From positions 1-63,324 of the forward strand of contig CANILH010000009.1 in assembly GCA_947468665.1 (NCBI GenBank): a DNA stretch of 63,324 nucleotides, written 5' to 3'. A program made the translations under genes and the position numbers. Origin of the DNA: Oligoflexales bacterium (GTDB taxonomy: Bacteria; Bdellovibrionota_B; Oligoflexia; Oligoflexales; RGVZ01). Under the pieces are notes generated by a model. That model ran no database searches. It worked only from the letters and a program-made list of their open reading frames with translations, and was not told the origin of the DNA. The first letter of the stretch is position 1, and each line of letters begins with the position of its first letter. Of the stretch, positions 1 to 9,355 are shown piece by piece.

Positions 1-461
1 AAAAGTGCAATAGAAAGAGTCACGTAGTTCTCTCTAAGCTCCAGGTAAAGCTTCGCTAGATCTGACAGCACGCGGGCCGTTGCGCCGTCTTGCCAGGAGC
101 TTCGAAGGATTCCCACCTTCTCGTCAATAGCCTGGTGACTGATGGAGTAAAGTGCGCGCAGGTCGGCCTCAGCAGCAATTTGAAGAGCAATATGGGAATA
201 GATAAGATCAGCTTCTGTGATGGCACCGCGGGCGTGAGCGCGGACTTTAATGTCGTAGGTTACATTGGCTTGGTTTAATGCGGCCTTAGTTCTTTCACGG
301 GCGAGTTCAGCGAACAGGCCTTGATCGTGTGATTCTCTGGCGTCATTGTTGCGCGCAAGTGAGTTTTCATTGAGGTCTGGGCTGGCATAGACCACATTTG
401 TCTGTGTGATTGACCAAATAGGGACAAGGAACATAATGGCGAATATCCGACCAAAGGACAT
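1..461 (-). CDS. Secreted helical protein of unknown function, C-terminus cut by window edge
   Basis: An open frame of at least 153 codons starts at 461 and runs off the left edge without a stop. It begins with a signal peptide (residues 1-27, hydrophobic core around FAIMFLVPIW, likely cleavage after VYA). The start is supported by AGGAGG seven bases upstream. The mature part is polar and largely alpha-helical, with many Ala, Glu, Arg and Leu residues and no motif I recognise. It is divergent from the tRNA-Arg gene. It is probably a periplasmic or envelope protein; no function is assigned. Composition resembles its neighbours, so nothing suggests recent transfer. Confidence 0.7.
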   Translation of the reverse strand, partial: MSFGRIFAIMFLVPIWSITQTNVVYASPDLNENSLARNNDARESHDQGLFAELARERTKAALNQANVTYDIKVRAHARGAITEADLIYSHIALQIAAEADLRALYSISHQAIDEKVGILRSSWQDGATARVLSDLAKLYLELRENYVTLSIAL

Positions 462-500
462 AGCGAGGCCTCCTAAATAATGAGCACTTGGCATGTCGGG

Positions 501-528
501 GTTATAACATTTTTTGATATAATTGCAA
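501..528 (-). promoter_or_regulatory. Predicted sigma-70 promoter for the truncated secreted-protein gene
   Basis: On the minus strand a -35 TTGCAA and a -10 TATAAC are separated by 16 bp, and a TG dinucleotide one base before the -10 gives an extended -10 element. The start codon at 461 lies about 40 bp downstream, leaving a short leader with a strong ribosome-binding site. Confidence 0.5.
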
Positions 529-662
529 GGATGACGGGTAATCGGACTGCCAGCGGCAAAATTGGCATTTAACCATGTAAAAACAGTTGATTATGCGTTA
601 CCAGCGAGCTTATCCAGGGGGTCATCGTTTAAAATAATTTTATAGTTTTATGACATTAGGTG

Positions 663-691
663 TTGCAAATAGCTCCGAGGGTTTGTATATA
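663..691 (+). promoter_or_regulatory. Predicted sigma-70 promoter of tRNA-Arg
   Basis: TTGCAA and TATATA are separated by exactly 17 bp, and the mature tRNA begins 22 bp after the -10 box, a fitting distance for a short 5' leader. Confidence 0.6.
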
Positions 692-712
692 GCCCATCCT
701 GTTTCCACATAC

Positions 713-789
713 GCACCCGTAGTTCAGCTGGATAGAATACTAGACTACGAATCTAGGGGTCGGAGGTTCGAATCCTTCCGGGTGCGCCA
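713..789 (+). tRNA. tRNA-Arg (anticodon ACG)
   Basis: A 77-nt cloverleaf with a 7-bp acceptor stem GCACCCG/CGGGTGC, D-loop containing AGCTGGATAG, anticodon stem CTAGA/TCTAG around loop CTACGAA (anticodon ACG), T-loop GGTTCGAATCC, discriminator G and a genome-encoded CCA at 787-789. ACG is normally deaminated to ICG and reads CGU, CGC and CGA codons. It stands alone between a divergent secreted-protein gene and glmM. Confidence 0.97.
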
Positions 790-909
790 TCTCCCCTCTT
801 CAGAAGCCCTTTTCAATCCCCCCACCCTAAAAGCTATTATAACTATCAACAACGATAGACATTTCTGTTAAAATCGACGCCCCGCGGTAATTTTCCTTTG
901 AGGTACTTG

Positions 910-2286
910 ATGGCTCGTTTATTTGGAACTGACGGCATAAGAGGTCTTGCCAATGTTTATCCTATGTCACCAGATATGGTCCTCAAGCTTGGACAGGCGA
1001 TTGGCATTTACTTTGGAACGAGACAAAATAAAGCCCGGATCCTGATCGGCAAAGACACCCGCCGCAGTGGCTACATGCTGGAGCAGGCCCTTTGTTCTGG
1101 TATCTGCAGTGTCGGAGTAGACGCCTTCTTCTTAGGACCCTTGCCAACTCCCGGGATTGCCTATTTGACCCGCGGCATGCGGGCAAGTGCCGGCATTGTT
1201 ATTTCCGCCTCTCATAATCCATTTCACGATAACGGCATTAAGATCTTCTCAGCAGACGGCTACAAACTTCCGGATGAAGTAGAAGACGAACTTGAGAGGC
1301 TCGTCCATGATCCAAACCTCGCGGAAAACGCTCCAACCGGAGACGGCATCGGCACGGCCCGCCGTATTGAGGACGCCATTGGCCAGTACGCGGTATTCCT
1401 CAAAGAACAATTCCCAAAGCATCTGCGCCTTGATGGTCTCAGGGTCGTGATTGACTGCGCCAACGGGGCCGGTTACCGCGTAGCTCCTAAGGTGTTCTCA
1501 GAGCTTGGGGCAGATGTGTTTATGATTGGTGATGAGCCTAATGGCGTAAATATCAATGAGCATTGTGGTGCCCTTTATCCCCAGGCCCTAAGAGAAAAAG
1601 TCCTTCTTTATAAAGCTGACCTTGGCATAGCTCTCGACGGCGACGCGGACCGCATCGTAGCCGTAGACGAAAAAGGTGAGATCATTGACGGTGACGAGAT
1701 GCTGGCCGCCTGCGGCGTCTCAATGCTGAAGAAAAAGAAACTTAAAAACAACACCGTTGTGTCCACTGTCATGAGTAACATGGGCCTTGATGTGGCTCTG
1801 GAAAGACACGGCGGACACCTTGTTCGCTCTAAAGTTGGCGACCGCTATGTCATGGAAGCCATGCGTCAGGGAGATCACATGTTGGGAGGCGAGCAGTCCG
1901 GACATTTAATTTTTCGGGATTCGTCTACTACTGGTGACGGTATTTTGGCCGGCCTTAAAATTCTGGAGATTATGGTGGAAGATGGCCGCAAGGCGTCTGA
2001 GCTTCGTCAGACGATGACCCGTTTCCCCCAGCTTGTGCGAAATGTGAAGGTCAGCGAGAAAATTCCTCTGGAGTCCTTAAAAGGCTTTCAAAAAGCACTC
2101 AAAGGCATCGAGAAAAAGCTAGACGGTAAGGGCCGGGTCCTTGTGCGCTACTCAGGCACAGAAAGTCTTGCCCGCGTTATGGTAGAAGGTCAAAATCGTG
2201 ACGAAATAGAGGCGTTTGCCCAGGATCTTTGTGAAGAGTTGACCTCTTCAATTGATAAAACCAGCAGTGGCAAGGCGGAGGTCTGA
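910..2286 (+). CDS. glmM: Phosphoglucosamine mutase GlmM
   Basis: GlmM interconverts glucosamine-6-phosphate and glucosamine-1-phosphate in the cytosol, feeding UDP-GlcNAc for peptidoglycan and LPS. The 458-residue length is typical. Four family motifs are visible: the phosphoserine loop SASHNPFHDNGIK (catalytic Ser101), the metal loop DGDADR, the sugar-binding GEQSGH and the phosphate-binding RYSGTE near the C-terminus. I chose ATG at 910 because MARLFGTDGIRG is the usual family N-terminus and GAGG lies five to six bases upstream; a TTG at 898 in frame is not favoured. It is the first gene of glmM-pdxJ-tsaE, with 2 bp before pdxJ. In Firmicutes glmM is linked to cdaA-cdaR; here those genes sit just beyond tsaE on the opposite strand. 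Confidence 0.97.
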   Translation: MARLFGTDGIRGLANVYPMSPDMVLKLGQAIGIYFGTRQNKARILIGKDTRRSGYMLEQALCSGICSVGVDAFFLGPLPTPGIAYLTRGMRASAGIVISASHNPFHDNGIKIFSADGYKLPDEVEDELERLVHDPNLAENAPTGDGIGTARRIEDAIGQYAVFLKEQFPKHLRLDGLRVVIDCANGAGYRVAPKVFSELGADVFMIGDEPNGVNINEHCGALYPQALREKVLLYKADLGIALDGDADRIVAVDEKGEIIDGDEMLAACGVSMLKKKKLKNNTVVSTVMSNMGLDVALERHGGHLVRSKVGDRYVMEAMRQGDHMLGGEQSGHLIFRDSSTTGDGILAGLKILEIMVEDGRKASELRQTMTRFPQLVRNVKVSEKIPLESLKGFQKALKGIEKKLDGKGRVLVRYSGTESLARVMVEGQNRDEIEAFAQDLCEELTSSIDKTSSGKAEV

Positions 2287-2288
2287 CA

Positions 2289-3077
2289 ATGATTCGTCTT
2301 GGTGTGAATATCGACCATGTGGCCACCGTCAGACAAGCCAGAGGAGAACGTTATCCTGACCCAGTCCAGGCGGCAGTTATGGCTGAACTTGGCGGGGCCG
2401 ATAACATCACCTGTCATCTTAGAGAAGACAGACGTCATATTCAGGACCGGGACGTGTGGGTCTTAAAAGACACCATTAAAATTCCATTAAACTTTGAGAT
2501 GGCCTGCACCAAAGAAATGCTCGCCATCGCCAAGAAATTAAAACCGCATGCTGTCACGCTTGTGCCGGAGAAGCGCGAGGAACGGACAACCGAAGGTGGT
2601 CTGGACCTCAAAAAAAACCTCAAGGCACTGACGGCCGTCACTGGCGAGCTCCAGGATCTTGGGATTGCCGTGTCATTATTTATTGAGCCAAGTGTGGCCG
2701 CCGTCGAGCTGGCGGCAAAAACCAAGGCAAAGGCAGTGGAATTTCATACAGGGTTTTTTTGTCACAGAGTAGATGAGATGACTCTGACGGCTGACAAAGT
2801 AAAACTTGTCGAGACTTTGACAAAGGCAAGTACCGCCGCCCATCAAAATGACATCCAAAGCCACTTTGGCCATGGGCTTCACTACGGCAATGCCTCATGG
2901 CTTCAATTGGTACCTTTTGCGGAAGAAGCCAATATCGGGCACGCCATTATTGGCAGGGCGATATTCTCTGGTCTTGAGAGAGCTGTTCGCGACATGAGGG
3001 ACTGTCTGAATGACTCAAGGTTTATGCCGTTGCCAAGTATGGGTGTGAGTTTTAAAGCAACAAAAGCCAAGGGATAA
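2289..3077 (+). CDS. pdxJ: Pyridoxine 5'-phosphate synthase PdxJ
   Basis: PdxJ condenses 1-deoxyxylulose-5-phosphate with 3-amino-2-oxopropyl phosphate to give pyridoxine 5'-phosphate, the last ring-forming step of DXP-dependent vitamin B6 synthesis. The 262-residue protein is of family length and opens with the hallmark LGVNIDHVATVRQARG; the phosphate-binding HLREDRRHI, the ALTLVPE-like AVTLVPEKREE and the C-terminal IGRAIFSGLERAV segment are all present, consistent with a complete TIM barrel. It lies 2 bp after glmM and 1 bp before tsaE, so the three are almost certainly co-transcribed and translationally coupled. Confidence 0.97.
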   Translation: MIRLGVNIDHVATVRQARGERYPDPVQAAVMAELGGADNITCHLREDRRHIQDRDVWVLKDTIKIPLNFEMACTKEMLAIAKKLKPHAVTLVPEKREERTTEGGLDLKKNLKALTAVTGELQDLGIAVSLFIEPSVAAVELAAKTKAKAVEFHTGFFCHRVDEMTLTADKVKLVETLTKASTAAHQNDIQSHFGHGLHYGNASWLQLVPFAEEANIGHAIIGRAIFSGLERAVRDMRDCLNDSRFMPLPSMGVSFKATKAKG

Positions 3078-3078
3078 A

Positions 3079-3528
3079 ATGTCCACGAACGCTGTTTTAA
3101 AAAAATGGCTGGCCCGTGAAGAGGATCTCCCCGGGGTTGCCAAGGCGGTGAGAGATCTAATTATCTCGTCCGGGGAAAAGCCTTTTTCATTATGGCTTAA
3201 AGGTGATTTGGGCGCCGGGAAGACCGCATTCGCAAGGGAGCTTCTTCGGGTGTTCGGCCTGCCGAAGCGGGTTCCGGTGCTGTCGCCGACATTTACTTTC
3301 ATGACTGAGTATGAGACTCCAGAGGGGCTGGTCGCCCACATGGATTTATATAGGCTTATTGACGGGGACTTGGACTCTGTTGAGATGCTTTTGTCTGGAA
3401 GAACCTTTCGCGGATTGATTATTGAGTGGCCTGAAAGGGCCGCGGAGTCGCCATTTATCCACAAAACACACCAGATTATAATCAGCGCGACCAACGACGA
3501 TCTCGTTCGCCTTATGGAGCTTACTTAA
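3079..3528 (+). CDS. tsaE: tRNA threonylcarbamoyladenosine biosynthesis ATPase TsaE
   Basis: TsaE is the small ATPase that works with TsaB, TsaC and TsaD to make t6A at position 37 of ANN-decoding tRNAs. The 149-residue protein has the Walker A loop GDLGAGKT (Lys48), the switch-like SPTFTFMTEY and the conserved HMDLYRL segment, followed by the IEWPER motif; all are family hallmarks. It is the last gene of the glmM operon. Its TAA overlaps the stop of convergent cdaR: the two coding regions share 8 bp (3521-3528), so there is no room for a terminator between them. Confidence 0.95.
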   Translation: MSTNAVLKKWLAREEDLPGVAKAVRDLIISSGEKPFSLWLKGDLGAGKTAFARELLRVFGLPKRVPVLSPTFTFMTEYETPEGLVAHMDLYRLIDGDLDSVEMLLSGRTFRGLIIEWPERAAESPFIHKTHQIIISATNDDLVRLMELT

Positions 3529-4456
3529 GCTTTTTTTGATTATAAATCTCTACAGCCACTGTCTTTGGCGAAATGTCCTGAATAATGACGCCTTCCGGAC
3601 TAGTCGCAAGGACTCCGAGATTATAGCGGCCGGGAGCTAGGTCTTTGGCGGTGACGGTCACATGGATATCTTTGTGACTTATATGCTTAATGACATCATC
3701 AGGAGCGCTGACGATAACGGTCACGCCAGCGGGGCGGACAGACCCGACCTTGTCGGTATCAATAATGGCGACAGGGACGACTGACAGCGTTTTACTTTCC
3801 TTTTTTGGACCTACTCTCAGGGCGACGGTGACTTCCCTGGCGCTTAACTCCACGTCGGGTAAATTCGTGTGCGCGAGAGTTGAGGTCACAGACTTAGAGT
3901 CCTTTAAGCCGTTAACGTCAATAGGATCCGTCAATAGCTCTGTCACGTGACTGACCTCTGATTTGGCGCCGGTAATCTCTATTTCTGCCGGGGAGGGCTT
4001 CGCCTCGTCAATCATAAGTGGCGGGGGCACGTCGCCGACGACAACAGGCCTAACGGGGATCTTTTTGGTGAGCCGCTCTTCAACAGCGACATTTACATAG
4101 GGGTCATGAATGGTAAGGCGCACGCGGTTATCCCAGCCTGGTATAAACTCTTTATCCAGACGGTAACGAAGGTTTCCAGATTTTCCGGAGGGGACCCGGA
4201 TAATCGCCTGGAGGCTTTTGCCTTGAAGGGTTCCAACCAGTACTCTCGGGCCACGTAGCGTGATATCGCGCGACATCACGCCCGCGTCACGAACGGCGAA
4301 ACCTGAGGCGACATCAACTCTGACATCAAGTTTGGCATTAACCTCTAAAACTTCCTCGCCCTGGACAATGTACCAAACGAGTGTGGCGAGGACCAAAGCC
4401 GTCAGTTTATAGCCAAAGTTTGAGACCAGACGTTTTAAAAGTCGCGGTTTTGTCAT
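3521..4456 (-). CDS. cdaR: CdaR/YbbR-domain membrane protein, c-di-AMP cyclase regulator
   Basis: A 311-residue protein with one N-terminal membrane segment (about residues 14-32, around ALVLATLVWYIV) followed by an extracytoplasmic region of repeated YbbR-like beta domains. Proteins of this type bind and modulate the diadenylate cyclase CdaA in Gram-positive bacteria; the same role is inferred here because it directly follows cdaA. ATG at 4456 was chosen: it lies 2 bp after the cdaA stop, has a GAGGGG upstream inside cdaA, and places the membrane segment at the N-terminus; a longer in-frame start at 4516 would lie wholly inside cdaA. The end overlaps convergent tsaE by 8 bp. Confidence 0.85.
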   Translation of the reverse strand: MTKPRLLKRLVSNFGYKLTALVLATLVWYIVQGEEVLEVNAKLDVRVDVASGFAVRDAGVMSRDITLRGPRVLVGTLQGKSLQAIIRVPSGKSGNLRYRLDKEFIPGWDNRVRLTIHDPYVNVAVEERLTKKIPVRPVVVGDVPPPLMIDEAKPSPAEIEITGAKSEVSHVTELLTDPIDVNGLKDSKSVTSTLAHTNLPDVELSAREVTVALRVGPKKESKTLSVVPVAIIDTDKVGSVRPAGVTVIVSAPDDVIKHISHKDIHVTVTAKDLAPGRYNLGVLATSPEGVIIQDISPKTVAVEIYNQKKLK

Positions 4457-4458
4457 GG

Positions 4459-5295
4459 CTAGTTCCCCCCTCTTCCGAAGAATTGGGAGACATAACGATG
4501 AAATTTTCCCTGCCAAGAGGTGATTTTTGGTTTCTTGGCGTCCGTCACAACAAGGCGCCTGATCAATTCCTCTCTCAAGGTTTTGCTGTCGAGTTTTCGT
4601 GAAATGACGCCGCCCTCCACGATAGCCATACTGGCCCCCTCCTCGCTGACAACTATAACGAGGGCGTCGGTTTCCTCGCTGATGCCGATGGCTGCCCGGT
4701 GGCGGGTCCCAAGATTCGGATCAACATGCTCGTCACGGGTAAGAGGCAAAAAGCAGCCGGCTGCCGCGATTCGGCTGTTTTGAAGGATGACCGCTCCATC
4801 GTGAATGGGCGAGCTTGGGTGAAAGATCGAAAGAAGTATTTCCTTTGAGACGCGGGCCTCAAGGGGTACGCCGATATCAACGTAACGGCTCAAGATGATG
4901 CCGCGCTCCACGACAATTAATGCCCCGATTCGTTTCGCGGCGAGAGCGGTAGCCGCGCGGCTGATCTCGTCGATGATCTGATGGCTTGACGACGCGTCAT
5001 CGCCAACAAATATCTTGCGACGCCCCATGGTGCTCAAAACGTGCCGGATGTCGTCTTGGAAAATTATGATCAGAATAATGATGAATGAACTATAAAACTT
5101 GTTCATCATCCAATTAACGGTTGTGAGCGGAAATACATTGGAGAGAACAAATAATCCAACGACAAGCAGCATGCCTATCAAGATCTGCGCGGCCCGCGTT
5201 CCGCGAATTAAAAGAAGAATCTGATAAAAAATAATAGCAAGCAGCAGCACATCGAGAGCTGACCAGAAATTAAACTGCTGTAACACGTCATTCAT
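4459..5295 (-). CDS. cdaA: Membrane diadenylate cyclase CdaA (c-di-AMP synthase)
   Basis: Makes cyclic di-AMP from two ATP. The 278-residue protein has three N-terminal membrane segments (about residues 14-30, 36-53 and 64-80) and a cytosolic DAC domain with both signature motifs, DGA at 166-168 and RHRAA at 198-202. Its ATG overlaps the folP stop (ATGA, 4-bp overlap) and GAGG lies seven bases upstream, so translation is coupled. Known partners are CdaR, which follows, and GlmM, which is encoded nearby on the other strand. c-di-AMP is best known in Gram-positive bacteria, but cdaA homologues in delta-type proteobacteria are established. No receptor for the nucleotide is evident in the window. 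Confidence 0.95.
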   Translation of the reverse strand: MNDVLQQFNFWSALDVLLLAIIFYQILLLIRGTRAAQILIGMLLVVGLFVLSNVFPLTTVNWMMNKFYSSFIIILIIIFQDDIRHVLSTMGRRKIFVGDDASSSHQIIDEISRAATALAAKRIGALIVVERGIILSRYVDIGVPLEARVSKEILLSIFHPSSPIHDGAVILQNSRIAAAGCFLPLTRDEHVDPNLGTRHRAAIGISEETDALVIVVSEEGASMAIVEGGVISRKLDSKTLREELIRRLVVTDAKKPKITSWQGKFHRYVSQFFGRGGN

Positions 5296-6107
5296 TGACG
5301 CGCCTCTGTCAGGGTGGCGGTTAATTTAATTAACCGGCCAACGTCGTGTGTTCTTATGAGGGTGGCGCCAGCCAATATGGCGGCACTTTCCAAAATCTTG
5401 GATGAGGTGTCGCGCTCATGAGGAGTATCGCCACCGAGAGCCCGGCCAATGAAGCCCTTGCGGGAGAGACCAATAGCGATATTACGGGATTTAGAAAAAT
5501 TAGGCGTATTGAGAAGCAGCTTCCAATTGGCCGCGTCAGTTTTACCAAAGCCAATGCCCGGGTCCATGTAGATGTTTTCCGCGGCGCAGCCGGCCACCAG
5601 CAGTTCCTCTGAGGCGTCATCAAAATAAGCCGCCACACGTTTAATGGCCGCCCCCGGAGACAAGGGATTGGTCTGCATCATTTCTGGTGTGCCGTGCATA
5701 TGGCAGGCGATAAAAGAAAGTTTGGGGTTTACCTTGAAAAGAGCCGACAGATCTATCTGATCGGGAAGCGGGCCAACATTATTGATAAAAGAGACCTGCA
5801 TCTGGACAACCTGTTTCATGACAGAAAATTTTCTGGTGTCGATACTTACTTTATCCAGCATCCCTTTGTGCTCAATCAAACTCAAAAAAGGAAGAAGCCT
5901 ATCAAGCTCCTCGGCTTCGGAAACTTCCTTGGCGCCTGGGCGGGTGGATTCCGCCCCGACATCGATAAAATCGGCGCCCTCACTTAGGAGGGCATCAAAG
6001 TATTTTAGAGCGTCAGCGGGCTTCGAAAGCTTTCCGCCATCAGAAAAAGAATCGGGAGTTAGATTTAAAATGCCAAGTACTTTATAAGCCCGCGCTTCAT
6101 GAGCCAC
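5292..6107 (-). CDS. folP: Dihydropteroate synthase FolP
   Basis: FolP joins p-aminobenzoate to 6-hydroxymethyl-dihydropterin pyrophosphate in folate synthesis and is the sulfonamide target. The 271-residue TIM-barrel protein shows GILNLTPDSFSDGG near the N-terminus, DVGAESTRPGA, the IDPG-type MDPGIGFGKT segment and the C-terminal RTHDV, all characteristic. The start is GTG at 6107 with GAGGG seven bases upstream. It lies 10 bp after ftsH and overlaps cdaA by 4 bp, forming ftsH-folP-cdaA-cdaR. Confidence 0.96.
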   Translation of the reverse strand: MAHEARAYKVLGILNLTPDSFSDGGKLSKPADALKYFDALLSEGADFIDVGAESTRPGAKEVSEAEELDRLLPFLSLIEHKGMLDKVSIDTRKFSVMKQVVQMQVSFINNVGPLPDQIDLSALFKVNPKLSFIACHMHGTPEMMQTNPLSPGAAIKRVAAYFDDASEELLVAGCAAENIYMDPGIGFGKTDAANWKLLLNTPNFSKSRNIAIGLSRKGFIGRALGGDTPHERDTSSKILESAAILAGATLIRTHDVGRLIKLTATLTEARQ

Positions 6108-6117
6108 TGAACGACCC

Positions 6118-8091
6118 TCAGGAACCAGCTGGCTGTGGTGTCATTAAATCAGAGGATGCCTCAGGCGCGGGGCTTGATACCGTTAACTCAGGCCTCTGCG
6201 CGTTTGATAGCTCCTTTGCCTTTCGGCGAGTATCATCATAACGGGCGCGATCCTCATCTGTTAGAAGGGTTTCGCCACGAATGACTCTGCGAATCTCCTC
6301 ACCGTTGATGGTTTCTTTAATCAGGAGTGCCTCAGCGAGGATCTCTAATTTGTCCTTGTTGTCCTTCAGGATTTTAAATGCCTGCTTGGCGCCTCCGGTG
6401 ACGAGGCGGTGAATCTCCTCATCCACTTCTTCCGCGACTTTCTCGGAGTAATTGCGGCTTTGGCTTATTTCCCGACCGAAGAAAACCTCCTCGTTGCCCT
6501 TCTTTCCAAGTGACATCGGCCCAAGCTTTTCGCTCATACCCCAGCTGCACACCATTTTTCGCGCAATGTCGGTGGCTTTATTAATGTCGTCACCGGCGCC
6601 GGTAGTCTGGCGGTTAAAGACGAGTTCTTCTGCAGCCCGCCCACCCATAGCGTAGGCGATCATCCCCTCGGCGTATTCTTTTGAGATGGTCAGGCGGTCT
6701 TCTACTGGCAGCATTATGGTTACACCGAGAGCTTGTCCACGGGGAATGATACTGATTTTGTGGACGGGATCTACGTGACCAACAAGCATTCCAACTAGGG
6801 CGTGTCCTGCCTCATGATAGGCTGTGTTGCGTTTTTCCTCTTCGTTCATAATAAGGCTTCGTCTCTCCGGGCCCATTAAAACCTTATCTTTAGCCTGCTC
6901 AAAATGCTCCATACGGACTTCCTTGCAGTCACCACGGGCGGCGATTAGAGCGGCCTCGTTGACGAGGTTTTCTAAATCAGCACCAGAGAAACCTGGCGTT
7001 CCCTGAGCAATCACCGCAAGTCTGACATCAGTGGCAAGGGGGACCTTTTTCGTGTGAACGACCAGAATACCTTCCCGACCGCGGACGTCGGGTTTTGGAA
7101 CAACGACCCGGCGATCAAAGCGCCCTGGCCGCAGGAGGGCCGGATCAAGTACGTCTGGTCGGTTGGTGGCGGCAATAATGATAACGCCGTCGTTACCTTC
7201 AAATCCGTCCATCTCAACCAGTAATTGGTTTAAAGTCTGTTCGCGTTCATCGTGGCCGCCGCCAAGGCCCGCTCCGCGGTGACGTCCTACAGCGTCGATC
7301 TCGTCAATGAAGACAATGCAGGGAGCGTGTCTTTTGGCTTGTTCGAAAAGATCTCTAACGCGGCTAGCGCCGACGCCGACAAACATTTCGACGAATTCAG
7401 AGCCAGAGATGCTGAAAAATGGTACGCCAGCTTCGCCAGCGATAGCCTTGGCGAGAATAGTTTTACCAGTGCCAGGTGAGCCGATTAATAAAACCCCTTT
7501 GGGGATGCGCCCACCAAGACGGGTGAATTTTTTCGGGTCTTTCAGGAAGTCGATAATCTCTTCCAGCTCCTGTTTTGCCTCGTCAATTCCCGAGATGTCC
7601 TTAAAAGTGAGCTTCGGCTGGCTATCAGTTAGCATCTTCGCCCTGCTCTTGCCAAAGCTCATGGCCTTGCCGCCACCAGACTGGACCTGGCGCATGAAAA
7701 ACAAAAACAAAAACAAAAGAAGCAGCATGGGAAGGCTATTGATCAAAAGGGCCTTCCACCAGCTCGCCTCCTCTGCGGGTTCATAATTAACGCTGATGCC
7801 TGTGGCTTGAAGCTCCTTACGAAGATCAGCATCGGCAGGTCCAAAGGTGCGGAAGGTGCTCTTGTCTACGCGAATGCCGGCGATCATGTTTTCTCGGAAG
7901 GTAACTTCTTTGACCCGGTTAGGGTTATCGGCAGGAAGTTTGACGGCTTCTGTGAACTCAGAGAACTTAATGAACTTTTCTTCTTCTACTGGCTTTACTA
8001 GGAGGTGCAAAAGCAAAAACCCAAGTATCGCCACACCGACTAAAGCAGTGTTTCGTGTTTGATTGGGGTGTTTTGAGGGCAACTTAGCCAT
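6118..8091 (-). CDS. ftsH: ATP-dependent zinc metalloprotease FtsH
   Basis: Membrane-anchored AAA+ protease that degrades unneeded and misfolded membrane and cytosolic proteins. The 657-residue protein has a first membrane segment (about 15-32), a periplasmic domain, a second membrane segment (about 112-130, [15 protein letters not shown]), Walker A GSPGTGKT at about 204-211, Walker [10 protein letters not shown], the second-region-of-homology RPGRFDRR, and the zinc site HEAGH (His426, Glu427, His430). ATG at 8091 was chosen because AGGAG lies about eight bases upstream; a longer frame from 8127 adds twelve unlikely residues. The C-terminal tail past residue 620 is low-complexity, as usual. 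Confidence 0.97.
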   Translation of the reverse strand: MAKLPSKHPNQTRNTALVGVAILGFLLLHLLVKPVEEEKFIKFSEFTEAVKLPADNPNRVKEVTFRENMIAGIRVDKSTFRTFGPADADLRKELQATGISVNYEPAEEASWWKALLINSLPMLLLLFLFLFFMRQVQSGGGKAMSFGKSRAKMLTDSQPKLTFKDISGIDEAKQELEEIIDFLKDPKKFTRLGGRIPKGVLLIGSPGTGKTILAKAIAGEAGVPFFSISGSEFVEMFVGVGASRVRDLFEQAKRHAPCIVFIDEIDAVGRHRGAGLGGGHDEREQTLNQLLVEMDGFEGNDGVIIIAATNRPDVLDPALLRPGRFDRRVVVPKPDVRGREGILVVHTKKVPLATDVRLAVIAQGTPGFSGADLENLVNEAALIAARGDCKEVRMEHFEQAKDKVLMGPERRSLIMNEEEKRNTAYHEAGHALVGMLVGHVDPVHKISIIPRGQALGVTIMLPVEDRLTISKEYAEGMIAYAMGGRAAEELVFNRQTTGAGDDINKATDIARKMVCSWGMSEKLGPMSLGKKGNEEVFFGREISQSRNYSEKVAEEVDEEIHRLVTGGAKQAFKILKDNKDKLEILAEALLIKETINGEEIRRVIRGETLLTDEDRARYDDTRRKAKELSNAQRPELTVSSPAPEASSDLMTPQPAGS

Positions 8092-8235
8092 AAATAATCT
8101 CCTGAATTGCGGGTCGCGCGGGGTCATCTATCCATTATTGTGACACAGAATACCAAAACCACTACTCGGTAAAGAATTCCTGGTAGAGGTGTCAAAATAC
8201 ATGATTTTGAGCCGAAAAAAAACTAATTGCTTAGG

Positions 8236-9198
8236 CTAAATACCTGGTTCCAGCGTGATTTCCGTGGTGGAAAGCCTGAGAGTGCGGCCCCCAGGCAGGG
8301 AATATGCCCGAATTTGACCATCGACACCTGTGGAAATCTTATGAATGCCTGCGGAGATTTGGACTATAACTTGCCTGGGAACAGGCGAGCGACCACCATA
8401 AGAGACTTCCAGAAAATCATGCACGAGCTTCTCTATAGCCGACCTGGCGGCAATTGCAAACATAGCCATGGGTACTTTTGCCGAAGGCATCATGCCCTCT
8501 CCGGGGTTCGGTAGCGGAAGAGACAAAAATGCCCGCGCGATTCTTTCGGCGGCCCCAGGGAAGAGCTCATCTAGAACCGGGATAACCGAGAGACGAATTT
8601 TATTGCGGGAATAATAAAGTTCCTGATTGGATGAGTCTTCGCGCCACGAGATTTTTTTCGCGGTCAGGGCGCTCCGGATAAGGGCTCTTGGCGCCTCAAG
8701 CCAGGGCCGAAAGACCCCCTCGGTAAAATGCGTCATACCTGCGGCATTCTCCACGGAGCTTCCGCGCGCCAGACGTAGAATAATATTCTCGGAGAGGTCA
8801 TCACTGTTGTGAGCCAGCGCGATAATAAAACCTTCCTTGGCAAACTCGCGCTGAACACCGAGACGAAATTCACGCGCAGATTCCTGAATCGCCGCAGATA
8901 AAGGTTTTTCAGGCCTGGATACACTCAGCCTGATATTCGCCCGTGCGCAAAGGTCGCGAACAAATGCCTCGTCACCGCTACTTTCCTCCCCGCGGAGCCC
9001 AAAATTAATATGGAAAACGACCAAAGCAGAAATTTTTTTTTGTTTGAGAAAGTCACAAAAAACATGGAAAAGCCCAACGGAATCAGCGCCTCCCGACACC
9101 CCGAGCGCAACACGTTGATTTTTATCAATAAATTCGGAAAGTTTGTGGTCTGCTAAAGACCATAACCCGTCAAAATTATGGGAATAACTGGCAACCAT
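8236..9198 (-). CDS. tilS: tRNA(Ile)-lysidine synthase TilS
   Basis: TilS converts cytidine 34 of the CAU-anticodon tRNA-Ile to lysidine so that it reads AUA. The PP-loop signature SGGADS lies about residues 34-39 (ALGVSGGADSVGLFH), followed by the LAHNSDDLSENIILRLARGS region that matches the family HNxxDxxET-type motif. At 320 residues it holds the catalytic domain and a shortened C-terminal part compared with the 430-residue E. coli protein. GAGG lies four to five bases before the ATG. It is separated from ftsH by 144 bp and is divergent from the flagellin pair. Confidence 0.93.
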   Translation of the reverse strand: MVASYSHNFDGLWSLADHKLSEFIDKNQRVALGVSGGADSVGLFHVFCDFLKQKKISALVVFHINFGLRGEESSGDEAFVRDLCARANIRLSVSRPEKPLSAAIQESAREFRLGVQREFAKEGFIIALAHNSDDLSENIILRLARGSSVENAAGMTHFTEGVFRPWLEAPRALIRSALTAKKISWREDSSNQELYYSRNKIRLSVIPVLDELFPGAAERIARAFLSLPLPNPGEGMMPSAKVPMAMFAIAARSAIEKLVHDFLEVSYGGRSPVPRQVIVQISAGIHKISTGVDGQIRAYSLPGGRTLRLSTTEITLEPGI

Positions 9199-9248
9199 TG
9201 GACCTCGTTGGTGAAGGCCGGGAATTTCGTCAAAGCTAAAAATATTTT

Positions 9249-9275
9249 TAAAGTTTTCACAAAAACTAACGAATA
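9249..9275 (+). promoter_or_regulatory. Predicted sigma-28 (FliA) promoter of the first flagellin gene
   Basis: The -35 is TAAAGTTT, an exact match to the enterobacterial FliA consensus, followed by N11 and AACGAATA, which keeps the central CGA of GCCGATAA. The flagellin ATG is about 80 bp downstream. fliA itself is encoded at 52059-52817. Confidence 0.7.
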
Positions 9276-9355
9276 CCTCTGTGCAAGCTCCAGGGTGGAG
9301 CCCGCTGCTAGGCCAGAGTGCCCAGTAATCAAAATGTATTCAAGGAGGATTTATT

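Noticed and set aside
650-871. Open frame of 73 codons across the tRNA-Arg gene
   Set aside because: It contains the whole tRNA and has no ribosome-binding site or family features.
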